A stretch of DNA of 64,000 nucleotides from Pseudonocardia parietis (GTDB lineage: Bacteria > Actinomycetota > Actinomycetes > Mycobacteriales > Pseudonocardiaceae). The notes below the pieces were generated by a model that saw only the letters and a program-made list of their open reading frames with translations, searched no databases and had not been told where the DNA came from. This document shows positions 17,252 through 25,371 of this stretch, piece after piece (the first letter of the stretch is position 1; each line of letters opens with the position of its first letter). The DNA is taken from NCBI RefSeq assembly GCF_017876315.1, contig NZ_JAGINU010000001.1:5766001-5830000 (forward strand). Direction: 5' to 3'. A program made the translations under genes and the position numbers.

Positions 17252-17679
17252 GACGCCTGTCCTCCGGTGCTCGTGGGCCGGAACACCGGGACCCACACGT
17301 CGTCGTGGTGCTCGAAGTCGACCTCGACGTCCATCCCGATCCGCACGTCCGCCGGGTCGCAGTCGACGATCTGCGTGGTCAGCCGGGTGTCCGGCTCCTC
17401 CGCCAGCTCGACGAGCCCGACGACGTAGGGCACCGGGAACGCCTCGCCGAACCACGGGTGGTGGTTGAGCGTGTAGCTGGCCAGCGTCGCGCGCCCGGAC
17501 ACCGCCTCGGGGGCGACGTCACGGCTGCGGCACCGGAAACAGGCCGGGGCCGGTGGATGGAACCAGCGGGAGCAGGCGTGGCAGCGGTGGATCCGCAGTT
17601 CGCCGTCGGCGCCCCCGGTCCAGAACGCCGCGGAGTCCGCCGTGACCTCCGGCAGCATGCGGAAAGCGGGTCGCGTCAT
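17248..17679 (-). CDS. DUF35 Zn-ribbon/OB-fold protein, partner of thiolase-like subunit
   Basis: 143 residues. A rubredoxin-like zinc ribbon, CHAC (Cys33, Cys36) and CFRC (Cys48, Cys51), is followed by an OB-fold (ATLASYTLNHHPWFG to FRPTSTGG) expected to bind CoA. DUF35 proteins act as required partners of SCP-x-type thiolase-like proteins. It is the first gene of a two-gene operon with 16067-17251. The promoter region faces the thiolase gene at 17899 and contains several TGTCAGA-type sites. Confidence 0.9.
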   Translation of the reverse strand: MTRPAFRMLPEVTADSAAFWTGGADGELRIHRCHACSRWFHPPAPACFRCRSRDVAPEAVSGRATLASYTLNHHPWFGEAFPVPYVVGLVELAEEPDTRLTTQIVDCDPADVRIGMDVEVDFEHHDDVWVPVFRPTSTGGQAS

Positions 17680-17725
17680 CGCCCATCCCCTCTCGGTACC
17701 GGCACCGACGCCGGACCAACACTTC

Positions 17726-17814
17726 GTCAGAAACTATCCCTCCACACCATCCTCTGACAACGCCCGGCCTGCACCGAGTTGGAAACTCCGAGTTGAACGC
17801 TGTTGTCAGAATTG
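17726..17814. promoter_or_regulatory. Divergent promoter with three TGTCAGA-type sites
   Basis: Sites are GTCAGAAA at 17726-17733, TTGTCAGA on the minus strand at 17753-17760, and TTGTCAGAATTG at 17803-17814. They lie between the minus DUF35 gene (start 17679) and the plus thiolase gene (start 17899). The outer pair recurs with similar spacing at 27698-27776, which argues for shared control of both loci. Confidence 0.55.
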
Positions 17815-17898
17815 CGGCCGACGACCTACACTCCGGACACCGGCGGCGAGGCACGGTCCTGGGTCCGCCCCGCCGGACGTCATCTGCGAGGAGCCACC

Positions 17899-19080
17899 AT
17901 GCCCGAAGCCGTCGTCGTCTCCGCGTGCCGCACCGCCATCGGCACCTTCCGCAAGGGGACGCTGGCCGACACCAGCGCGTTCGACCTGGCCCACACCGTC
18001 GTCGAGGCGTCGGTGAAGCGCAGCGGCCTGGCCGCGGGCGACGTCGACGACCTCGTCCTCGGCGAGGTCATGTACGGCGGCGGGGACATCGCGCGGCACG
18101 CCGCGGTCACCGCCGGCCTGGTCGACGTCCCCGGCGTCGCGCTCAACCGGCACTGCGCCTCCGGGCTCACCGCCGTCGCCATGGGCGCGGGCAGCATCCG
18201 CGCCGGGATGGACGACGTGGTGATCGCGGGCGGCGTCGAGTCCCGCTCCACCGCGCCGGTCGCGCGCTTCCGGCAGCCCGGCACGGACACCTGGGACGAG
18301 GCCTGGATGTCCCCCTCGCACCCGGACCGGGCCGACGCCCCGAACAAGGACATGTCGATCACCGTCGGGTGGAACGCCGCCAAGGCCGCGAACGTCACGC
18401 GCGAGGAGATGGACGCCTGGGCGTTCCGCTCGCACCAGCGCGCCGTCCGCGCCATCGACGAGGGCCGGTTCACCGACGAGATCGTGCCGATGAAGGTGCG
18501 TCGCGCGGACGGCACCGAGACCGTCTTCGAGGTCGACGAGCACCCGCGCCGGGACACCACGATGGAGCGGCTGGCCGGGCTGAAGGTCCTGCACCCCGAG
18601 ATCGACGGCTTCAGCATCACCGCCGGCAACAGCTCCGGCATCAACGACGCGGCCGCCGCCGTCACACTGACCTCGGACCGCGCCGCCACCGAGCGCGGGC
18701 TGACCCCGCTGGCCGTGGTCCGCTCCTGGGCATCGGTCGGGATCGACCCGGGCGAGACGGGGCTGGCCCCGGTCCGGGCCATCCCGAAGGCGCTGCGCCG
18801 GGCCGGGCTGACCGTCGGCGACGTCGACCTCTTCGAGATCAACGAGGCCTTCGCGGCGATGTGCGTCGCCACCACCCGGATCCTCGAGATCGACGAGGAG
18901 ATCGTCAACGTCAGCGGCAGCGGGTGCAGCCTCGGCCACCCGGTCGCGGCCACCGGCGCCCGGATGGTCACCACGCTCGTCCACGAGCTGCGCCGCCGTG
19001 GCGGCGGGATCGCCGTCGCCGCGATGTGCGCCGGCGGCGGCATGGGCTCGGCGATGGTGCTGGAGGTGGCGGCGCCGTGA
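17899..19080 (+). CDS. Acetyl-CoA acyltransferase (thiolase)
   Basis: 393 residues with all degradative thiolase landmarks: nucleophile Cys86 in NRHCASG, NEAF, GHPVAATGAR with the catalytic His, and MCAGGGMGSA with the acid/base Cys near the C-terminus. It performs CoA-dependent cleavage of 3-ketoacyl-CoA as the last step of a beta-oxidation round. ATG 17899 follows GAGGAG. First gene of a six-gene operon running to 24530. Confidence 0.95.
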   Translation: MPEAVVVSACRTAIGTFRKGTLADTSAFDLAHTVVEASVKRSGLAAGDVDDLVLGEVMYGGGDIARHAAVTAGLVDVPGVALNRHCASGLTAVAMGAGSIRAGMDDVVIAGGVESRSTAPVARFRQPGTDTWDEAWMSPSHPDRADAPNKDMSITVGWNAAKAANVTREEMDAWAFRSHQRAVRAIDEGRFTDEIVPMKVRRADGTETVFEVDEHPRRDTTMERLAGLKVLHPEIDGFSITAGNSSGINDAAAAVTLTSDRAATERGLTPLAVVRSWASVGIDPGETGLAPVRAIPKALRRAGLTVGDVDLFEINEAFAAMCVATTRILEIDEEIVNVSGSGCSLGHPVAATGARMVTTLVHELRRRGGGIAVAAMCAGGGMGSAMVLEVAAP

Positions 19081-19853
19081 CCACCCCCACTCCGACGACC
19101 ACCGACGCGCCGGTGCTCGTCGAGCGCCGCGGCGCCGTCACCGTCGTGACGATCAACCGCCCGCACGCCGCCAACTCCCTCGACGGCCCGACGATGTCCG
19201 GCCTCGGCCGCGCGTTCGCCGAGGCCGAGTCGGACGACGCCGTCTCGGTGGTCGTGCTCACCGCCGCCGGGGACCGCATCTTCTGCGCGGGCATGGACCT
19301 GAAGGCGTTCCTGGCGGGCGGGATGGAGGTCGACGGCCCCGGCCTCGACGTGCTCACCGCCCGCGTCTACCCGAAGCCCGTCGTCGCCGCGATCAACGGC
19401 ACCGCGGTCGGCGGCGGCCTGGAGCTCGCCCTGGCGTGCGACCTGCTCGTCGCCTCGGAGAAGGCGAAGTTCGGCCTGCCGGAGGTGTCCCGCGGGCTGA
19501 TCGCCGCCGGCGGCGGCACCCGGCTCCCCCGCCGGATCCCGCTCGCCCACGCCCTGGAGCTCGGCCTGACCGGGGAGCCGGTCGGCGCCGAGCGGGTACG
19601 CGAGATGGGCCTGGTCAACCGGGTCGTCCCGGCGGCGGAGGTGCTGCCGACCGCCCTGGCCCTCGCCGAGCGGATAGCGGCCAACGGGCCGCTCGCCCTG
19701 CGCGTCACCAAGGAGCTCATGTACGCCGAGATCGGCGACCCGGACCGCGAGGCGCTCGCGGCGGCGGTCAAGCCGGTCTTCGACAGCGCCGACGCCCGCG
19801 AGGGGGCCCGCGCCTTCGCCGAGAAGCGGGCGCCTCGCTGGACCGGTCGCTGA
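19077..19853 (+). CDS. Enoyl-CoA hydratase/isomerase
   Basis: 258 residues, crotonase fold. INRPHAANSLDGPT, FCAGMDLKAFL (oxyanion hole) and a GTAVGGGLELALACDL segment are clear; GLPEVSRGLIAAGG holds a candidate catalytic Glu. GTG 19077 overlaps the thiolase stop (GTGA). It supplies the hydration step in the same operon as thiolase, ligase, racemase and acyl-CoA dehydrogenase. Confidence 0.92.
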   Translation: MTTPTPTTTDAPVLVERRGAVTVVTINRPHAANSLDGPTMSGLGRAFAEAESDDAVSVVVLTAAGDRIFCAGMDLKAFLAGGMEVDGPGLDVLTARVYPKPVVAAINGTAVGGGLELALACDLLVASEKAKFGLPEVSRGLIAAGGGTRLPRRIPLAHALELGLTGEPVGAERVREMGLVNRVVPAAEVLPTALALAERIAANGPLALRVTKELMYAEIGDPDREALAAAVKPVFDSADAREGARAFAEKRAPRWTGR

Positions 19854-19896
19854 ACCCACGCCCGCCCGATCGAGTCGAGTCGCAGGAGACACGCAG

Positions 19897-21423
19897 ATGC
19901 ACCTCGGGATGCTCCTCGAGATGGCCGTCGACGGCATGGCCGAGCGCGTGGCGCTCGGGCCCCGCGCGGACGGCCTGACCTTCGCCGAGTTCGGTGCCCG
20001 GGCCCGCCGGGTCGGCGCGCTGCTCGCGGCGCAGGAGGGTGAACGGGTCGGGCTGGTCGACCTCAACTCCGACGCCGTCCCGCTGACCCTGTTCGGCGCC
20101 GCGCTGGCCGGCAAGCCCTACGTCCCGGTCAACTACCGGCTCACCGACGCCCAGCTCGGCGCGATCGTGCGCCGGATGGCCCCCGCCACCGTGATCGTCG
20201 GCGAGGGGGTCGCGGAGCGGATCGGGCCCGTCGAGGGCATCACGCTGGTGCAGCGCAAGGAGCTCCTCGACGTCGCCGAGGACCCGAACGCCCCGCAGGC
20301 CGACGGCACGGACGGCGACCCGGACGACATCGCGGTCCTGCTGTTCACCAGCGGCACGACCGGCGAGCCCAAGGCCGCGGTCCTGCGGCACCGCAACCTC
20401 ACCGCGTACATCCTGTCGTCGGTCGAGTACGCCGGCTCCGCCGAGACCGACGCGTCGCTGGTCAGCGTGCCGCCCTACCACATCGCGGGGGTGTCCGCGG
20501 TGCTGTCGAACACCTACTCCGGACGCCGCGTGCTGCGGATGGAGTCGTTCGACCCGCGCGGCTGGGTGGAACTCGCCCGGGCCGAGGACGTCACGCACGC
20601 GATGGTCGTGCCGACGATGCTCAACCGGATCCTGGACGTCGTCGAGGCGGACGTCGCGACGGGTGGCGTCGGCCTGCCGTCGCTGCGGTCGCTGTCCTAC
20701 GGCGGGGGCCCCATGCCCGCCGCGGTGATCGAGCGGGCGCTGCGCGTGCTGCCCGAGGTCGGCTTCGTCAACGCCTACGGCCTGACCGAGACCTCCAGCA
20801 CGATCGCGGTGCTCGGACCCGAGGACCACCGCGCCGCGTTCGCGTCCGACGACCCCGCCGTCCGCGCCCGGCTCGGCTCGGTCGGGCAGCCCCTCCCGTC
20901 GCTCGAGGTCTCCGTCCGGGACGTCGACGGCGTCGAGGTCGGCCCCGGGACCCGCGGCGAGATCTGGGTCCGCGGGGAGCAGGTGTCCGGGGAGTACCTG
21001 AGCCACCGCGGCACCAACGCGGACGGCTGGTTCACCACCCGGGACGCCGGGATGCTCGACGACGAGGGGTACCTGTTCGTCTACGGGCGCCTCGACGACG
21101 TGATCGTCCGCGGCGGGGAGAACCTCTCCCCCGGCGAGATCGAATCCGTCCTGCTCGAACACCCCGCCGTCGCCGAGGCCGCCGTGTTCGGCGTGCCGGA
21201 CCGGGAGTGGGGCGAGAAGGTCGTCGCCGCCGTCGTGCTCGAGCCCGGGGCCGAGGCGACGGAGCTCGCGCTACGGGATCACGTCCGGGCACGGCTGCGG
21301 TCCACCCGGACGCCCGAGCACATCCAGCTGCGGACCACGCTGCCCTACACGGAGACCGGGAAGCTGCTGCGCCGGACGCTGCGGGGCGAGCTGAGCGCGG
21401 TGCTCGGCCCCGACGGTGGCTGA
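19897..21423 (+). CDS. AMP-binding acyl-CoA ligase
   Basis: 508 residues. The phosphate-binding loop LLFTSGTTGEPK, the YGLTETSS adenylation motif, GRLDDVIVRGGENL hinge and TGKLLRR with the catalytic Lys are all present. It activates a carboxylic acid to its CoA thioester at the entry of the operon's pathway. It starts 43 bases after the hydratase, with CAGGAGA upstream, and overlaps the racemase gene. No carrier-protein domain, so not part of a peptide synthetase. Confidence 0.94.
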   Translation: MHLGMLLEMAVDGMAERVALGPRADGLTFAEFGARARRVGALLAAQEGERVGLVDLNSDAVPLTLFGAALAGKPYVPVNYRLTDAQLGAIVRRMAPATVIVGEGVAERIGPVEGITLVQRKELLDVAEDPNAPQADGTDGDPDDIAVLLFTSGTTGEPKAAVLRHRNLTAYILSSVEYAGSAETDASLVSVPPYHIAGVSAVLSNTYSGRRVLRMESFDPRGWVELARAEDVTHAMVVPTMLNRILDVVEADVATGGVGLPSLRSLSYGGGPMPAAVIERALRVLPEVGFVNAYGLTETSSTIAVLGPEDHRAAFASDDPAVRARLGSVGQPLPSLEVSVRDVDGVEVGPGTRGEIWVRGEQVSGEYLSHRGTNADGWFTTRDAGMLDDEGYLFVYGRLDDVIVRGGENLSPGEIESVLLEHPAVAEAAVFGVPDREWGEKVVAAVVLEPGAEATELALRDHVRARLRSTRTPEHIQLRTTLPYTETGKLLRRTLRGELSAVLGPDGG

Positions 21424-22519
21424 GAGCGGCGGCGCCGGCCCGCTCGGCGGCGTCCGCGTCGTCGAGCTGGCCGGGATGGGCCCCGGCCCGCACGCCGCGC
21501 TGCTCCTGGCCGACCTGGGCGCGGACGTGGTGCGCGTCGACCGGCCGGGCGGCGCGGGCGGCCGATCCCCGCGCGGGCGCACCGTCGTCGAGGCCGATCT
21601 GAAGTCCGGGACCGGCCGCGAGACCGTGCTGTCGCTGGTGGAGCGGGCGGACGTGCTCGTCGAGGGGTTCCGGCCGGGCGTCACCGAGCGGCTCGGGCTC
21701 GGGCCCACGGAGTGCGCGGCCCGCAACCCGCGGCTCGTGTACGCGCGGATGACCGGATGGGGACAGGACGGTCCCCTCGCCCCGCGCGCCGGACACGACA
21801 TCAACTACATCTCGGTGACCGGCGTCCTGGACGCGATCGGCCGCGCCGGGGCCCCGCCGACGGTCCCGCTGAACCTCGTCGGAGACTTCGGCGGCGGCTC
21901 GACCTATCTCGCGATCGGCGTGCTGGCCGCGCTGCTGGAGCGCGAGCGGTCCGGGCGCGGGCAGGTGGTCGACGCCGCGATCGTCGACGGCGCGTCGCAT
22001 CTGGCGTCCGCGATCTGGTCGCTGCGCGGCGCCGGGCGCTGGGCCGGGGACCGCGGCACGAACCGGCTGGACTCCGGCGCACCGTTCTACGACGTCTACC
22101 GCACCGCCGACGGCGGGTACATGGCCGTCGGGGCGCTGGAGCCGCAGTTCTACGCGCTGCTGCTCAAGGGCCTCGGCCTCGACCCCGCCACCCTGCCGCC
22201 GCAGGACGACCGGGCCGGGTGGCCCGTCCTGCGCGGCGCGTTCGCCGAGGCCTTCGCGTCCCGGACCCGCGCGGAGTGGACCACGGTCTTCGCCGACGTC
22301 GACGCGTGCGTCACCCCCGTCCTGCCCTTCGCCGAGGTCCCGGAGCATCCGCACGTCGCCGCCCGCGGCACCGTCCTGGACGTCGACGGGACGGTGCAGC
22401 CCGCCCCGGCACCCCGCTTCTCCCGGACCCCGGCCGCGCGTCCCCGCGCACCCCGCCCCGACCCCGTCGACGCCGGCGCCGTGCTCACGGCATGGGCCGC
22501 ACGAGGAGCCCACGCATGA
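21416..22519 (+). CDS. Alpha-methylacyl-CoA racemase-like enzyme (family III CoA-transferase fold)
   Basis: 367 residues. The fold is CaiB/BaiF, but the catalytic pair His127 (AGHDINYI) and Asp157 (GDFGGGS) falls almost exactly where the M. tuberculosis racemase has His126/Asp156. It should epimerise 2-methylacyl-CoA so that the S form can enter acyl-CoA dehydrogenation. This implies a methyl-branched substrate such as an isoprenoid or sterol side chain. GTG 21416 overlaps the ligase; its stop overlaps the dehydrogenase start. Confidence 0.9.
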   Translation: MAESGGAGPLGGVRVVELAGMGPGPHAALLLADLGADVVRVDRPGGAGGRSPRGRTVVEADLKSGTGRETVLSLVERADVLVEGFRPGVTERLGLGPTECAARNPRLVYARMTGWGQDGPLAPRAGHDINYISVTGVLDAIGRAGAPPTVPLNLVGDFGGGSTYLAIGVLAALLERERSGRGQVVDAAIVDGASHLASAIWSLRGAGRWAGDRGTNRLDSGAPFYDVYRTADGGYMAVGALEPQFYALLLKGLGLDPATLPPQDDRAGWPVLRGAFAEAFASRTRAEWTTVFADVDACVTPVLPFAEVPEHPHVAARGTVLDVDGTVQPAPAPRFSRTPAARPRAPRPDPVDAGAVLTAWAARGAHA

Positions 22520-23697
22520 TCGACGACCTGGACGACCTCCCCACCGGCGCCTGGGAGCTGCCCGAGGAGTTCGTGCTGCTCCGGGACACGGTCCGCAAGT
22601 TCGTCGAGACCGAGATCCGGCCGCTGGAGGAATCGCTGCCGCACGACACGGCCGGCGCGCCGGGCCCACAGCTCGCGATCCTGCAGCAGAAGGCGCGGGA
22701 CATGGGGCTCTGGGCGCTGGCCACCCCGCGGGAGTACGGGGGCGCCGGGCTGAGCGTGCTCGGCCAGGTCGTCGTCGCGGAGGAGGCCGCGAAGTGCCGG
22801 ATGGGCGCGTTCTTCCCCGCCGGCGGCGCGTTCGGCGGGAACCCGCCCAACGTGATGTACAAGGCGTCGGCCGAGCAGTTCGACCGCTACGCGCGGCCCG
22901 TCATTGAGGGCCGGATGTCGAAGGCCTACACCGCGATCAGCGAGGCGACCGGGGGGTCGGACCCCGCCCGGGCCATCCGGTGCCGCGCGGTTCGCGACGG
23001 CGACGACTACGTCCTCAACGGCACCAAGCTCTGGACCTCGCACGCCGGGACCGCGGACTGGGGCGTTGTCTACGCGCGCACCGGAGACGGCGGTGAGCGG
23101 GACGGGATCAGCTGCTTCATCGTCGAGCGGGACACCCCGGGCCTGACGATGACGCCGATCGGCGTCATGAACTCCTTCTCCCCCTACGAGCTGCACTTCT
23201 CCGACGCACGCATCCCGGCCGCCAACCGGATCGGGGCGGAGGGTGCCGGGTTCACCTTGGCCAGCGACTTCCTCGTGCACGGCCGGATCGTCTACGCGGC
23301 GGGCCCGATCGGCATCGCGCAGTACGCGCTGGACCTCGCGATCGACTGGGTGAAGCAGCGTCAGGTCTTCGGCACGCCGCTCGCGGACAAGCAGGGCATC
23401 CAGTTCATGGTCGCGGACAGCGAGATCGAGCTCCGCGCCGCACGGCTGCTGATGTACCAGGCGGCCTGGAACGCGGACCTCGGCAAGGACGTGAAGGTCG
23501 ACGCCTCGGTGAGCAAGGTGTTCGGCACCGAGACCGCGTTCCGCGTCGTGGACCGCTGTGTGCAGATGTTCGGCGCGATGGGCCTGTCCCAGGAGATGCC
23601 GCTGGAGCGCTGGTTCCGCGACCTGCGGGTGAAGCTGCTCGGCGAGGGCGCCTCCGAGGTGCAGCGCATGGTGATCGCGCGGCGGTTGCTGCGATGA
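22516..23697 (+). CDS. Acyl-CoA dehydrogenase
   Basis: 393 residues, FAD-dependent. AYTAISEATGGSDPA and LNGTKLWTSHAGTADW are FAD-binding segments; QVFGTPLADKQGIQ and the C-terminal GEGASEVQRMVIARRLL follow, with Glu377 at the position of the catalytic base of medium-chain enzymes. It introduces the 2,3 double bond and acts just after the racemase encoded upstream. Complete single-chain enzyme, unlike the pair at 54357-56618. Confidence 0.94.
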   Translation: MIDDLDDLPTGAWELPEEFVLLRDTVRKFVETEIRPLEESLPHDTAGAPGPQLAILQQKARDMGLWALATPREYGGAGLSVLGQVVVAEEAAKCRMGAFFPAGGAFGGNPPNVMYKASAEQFDRYARPVIEGRMSKAYTAISEATGGSDPARAIRCRAVRDGDDYVLNGTKLWTSHAGTADWGVVYARTGDGGERDGISCFIVERDTPGLTMTPIGVMNSFSPYELHFSDARIPAANRIGAEGAGFTLASDFLVHGRIVYAAGPIGIAQYALDLAIDWVKQRQVFGTPLADKQGIQFMVADSEIELRAARLLMYQAAWNADLGKDVKVDASVSKVFGTETAFRVVDRCVQMFGAMGLSQEMPLERWFRDLRVKLLGEGASEVQRMVIARRLLR

Positions 23698-24530
23698 CGC
23701 GGCGCGAGCTCGAGGTCCCTGCGCTCGACGTGACCGGGCTGGTGCACGTCAACCATCTCGTCGACGACTTCGAGGGGACGGCCGCGCGCTACGCCGCCGC
23801 GTTCGGGGCGCGGGAGTACTGGCGCGGTTACGACGAGGAGCAGAACCGGGACGCGAACCTCTCGGTGATCGGCGAGCTGTGCGTCGAGCTCTACGCGCCG
23901 CGGGACCGGACGTCCCTGCTCGGGGCGTCGCTACAGCGCTTCGGGCCAGGGTGGCACTCCTTCGAGTGGCAGGTCCCGGACCTGGCGGCGGCGAAGGCCG
24001 CGCTCGACGCCCGCGGCGTCCGGGTCACGACCTACCGCCCCGGCGAGTTCCTCATGACCCATCCGGCGGACTGCCACGGGATGCTGCTCGAGCTCTGCCC
24101 CCTGGACATGCCGAACGACCCCCGCCTGGAGCCGGGATGGAGCGCGGAGCCGTGGCGCGCCCACCCGCTCGGGGTGGCCGGGCTGACCGCGATCTCGGTG
24201 GCCGTGCGGGACCGGGAGGCCGCGACCGCCTGGCTCGTCGATCTCGTGGAGGGGGCGGAGGTGCTCTCCACCGAGCCCCGCACCGAGGCGGACGCGACCC
24301 GGGTGCGGGTGGCGGACCACGTCGTCGAGCTGGTCGGGTCCCGCACCCCGGACGGCCCGGTGGCCGCGTACATCGGGCGCTGGGGCCAGCGGCTGCGGTC
24401 CGTCGAGCTCCGCGTCCTCGATCTCGACCGCGCGGCGAAGCACCTCGCGGACCAGGGGCTGGGCGTCGTCCCGGGCAGCCGCGACGGCGCGATCGCGGTG
24501 TCCGCGGAGGACATGGCCGGGGTCCGCTGA
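23694..24530 (+). CDS. VOC-family protein (epimerase-like)
   Basis: 278 residues with two VOC-like halves. The first (about 12-140) has VHVNHLVDDFEGTAARY, GPGWHSFEW and MLLELCP, giving candidate His, His and Glu metal ligands as in methylmalonyl-CoA epimerase. The second half (about 155-265) is degenerate. As last gene of the branched-chain operon it could act on a 2-methylacyl-CoA or lactaldehyde-type intermediate. Coupled by ATGA to the dehydrogenase. Confidence 0.83.
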   Translation: MTRRELEVPALDVTGLVHVNHLVDDFEGTAARYAAAFGAREYWRGYDEEQNRDANLSVIGELCVELYAPRDRTSLLGASLQRFGPGWHSFEWQVPDLAAAKAALDARGVRVTTYRPGEFLMTHPADCHGMLLELCPLDMPNDPRLEPGWSAEPWRAHPLGVAGLTAISVAVRDREAATAWLVDLVEGAEVLSTEPRTEADATRVRVADHVVELVGSRTPDGPVAAYIGRWGQRLRSVELRVLDLDRAAKHLADQGLGVVPGSRDGAIAVSAEDMAGVR

Positions 24531-24575
24531 GTGATCAGCGGCCGGGGGGGTGTGTGCCGCGGTGGAGCGCCCGGC

Positions 24576-24631
24576 GTCCCTTTCCGGTGATCACGAGAAC
24601 CCAGGCGGCTCAGGTCCCCCTTCCGGTGATC
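24576..24631. repeat. Short direct repeat TTCCGGTGATC, two copies
   Basis: TTCCGGTGATC occurs at 24582-24592 and 24621-24631, each preceded by a GTCCC-type run, in the gap between convergent genes. Copies are 39 bp apart. No hairpin is obvious. It could be a remnant of a REP-like element or part of a termination region. Confidence 0.4.
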
Positions 24632-24632
24632 T

Positions 24633-25235
24633 CTAGTGCCCGGCCGGGCCGTCCTCCGGGAGGCCGCGGTAGCGCCGCGCGCTCGCCAGCTGCGGGACGT
24701 GGTTCGTGTCGTACTGCTCGATCCACTCCCGCGGGAGCCGCTTCCAGGCCTCGCCGACCCGCAGCTTCTCGCCCGTGCCGAACCGCTCGGAGCCGACGAC
24801 ATCGCCCACGAACAGGGTGCTCTCGTCCATGTCCAGGGTCTTCACGACGCGGGCCTCGACGTAGCAGAGGGTGTCGAGCAGGATCGGCGCGCCGGTGACG
24901 CCCGGCTTGGTCCGGAACCGCGAGAGCTTGTCGCCGTCCCGGCCCGAGCTGCCGCCCAGCCCCTTGAGGATCTCCAGCGAGTCCTCCAGGGCCTCCTCCG
25001 GGGCCGCCGCCAGCAGGTGCATGACGAAGACACCGGAGTTGAGGACCATGTCGTGCGTCTTGTTGTACTTCGTCAGGCTGATCGTCGCGCGGGGTGCCTC
25101 GGGGACGATGCTGGCCGCGCCCGCGGACAGCGAGATGAGGCCGTTCACCTCGTCGCCGTCGATCGTCGTGACGGCAACCGGAAAGGGCCGCAGACCGGAC
25201 AGCGCGTAGTTCGCCGCATCGAGATCAACTGACAT
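24633..25235 (-). CDS. Flavin reductase-like protein (FMN-binding split barrel)
   Basis: 200 residues. LRPFPVAVTTIDGDEVNGLI and the following SLSAGAASIVPEAPRATISL segment are the FMN-binding part of the flavin reductase-like family; CYVEARVVKTLDMDEST and FVGDVVG complete the barrel. It may reduce flavin for a two-component monooxygenase, though no partner is adjacent, or act directly on a substrate. ATG 25235 is chosen for GGGAG seven bases upstream; a GTG at 25241 is closer to that site. ATGTCAGAAG lies 56 bp upstream. Confidence 0.83.
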   Translation of the reverse strand: MSVDLDAANYALSGLRPFPVAVTTIDGDEVNGLISLSAGAASIVPEAPRATISLTKYNKTHDMVLNSGVFVMHLLAAAPEEALEDSLEILKGLGGSSGRDGDKLSRFRTKPGVTGAPILLDTLCYVEARVVKTLDMDESTLFVGDVVGSERFGTGEKLRVGEAWKRLPREWIEQYDTNHVPQLASARRYRGLPEDGPAGH

Positions 25236-25290
25236 GTCCACTCCCAGACCACACGACTGCGGGGTCGAGACAGACCCCGGGAAACCATTC

Positions 25291-25299
25291 TTCTGACAT
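25291..25299 (-). promoter_or_regulatory. ATGTCAGAA motif upstream of flavin reductase gene
   Basis: A minus-strand copy of the recurrent motif in an AT-rich stretch (ATGTACACGAATAAAAAC follows on the plus strand) lies 56 bp upstream of the start codon. It probably marks the promoter or operator of 24633-25235. A partial copy, TTCTGACGA, lies further up at 25359-25367. Confidence 0.5.
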
Positions 25300-25371
25300 T
25301 ATGTACACGAATAAAAACACAGGTCAACGTTGCGCGTCAACGGTTCAGTGAATCGGCTTCTGACGATCTGG

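Noticed and set aside
19897..21423. Adenylation enzymes as part of a non-ribosomal peptide cluster
   Set aside because: None of the intact ligases has a carrier or condensation domain. All sit in beta-oxidation or aromatic operons.
23694..24530. Second VOC gene as catechol dioxygenase
   Set aside because: Residues around its ligands fit the epimerase branch, and it is coupled to a branched-chain beta-oxidation operon.
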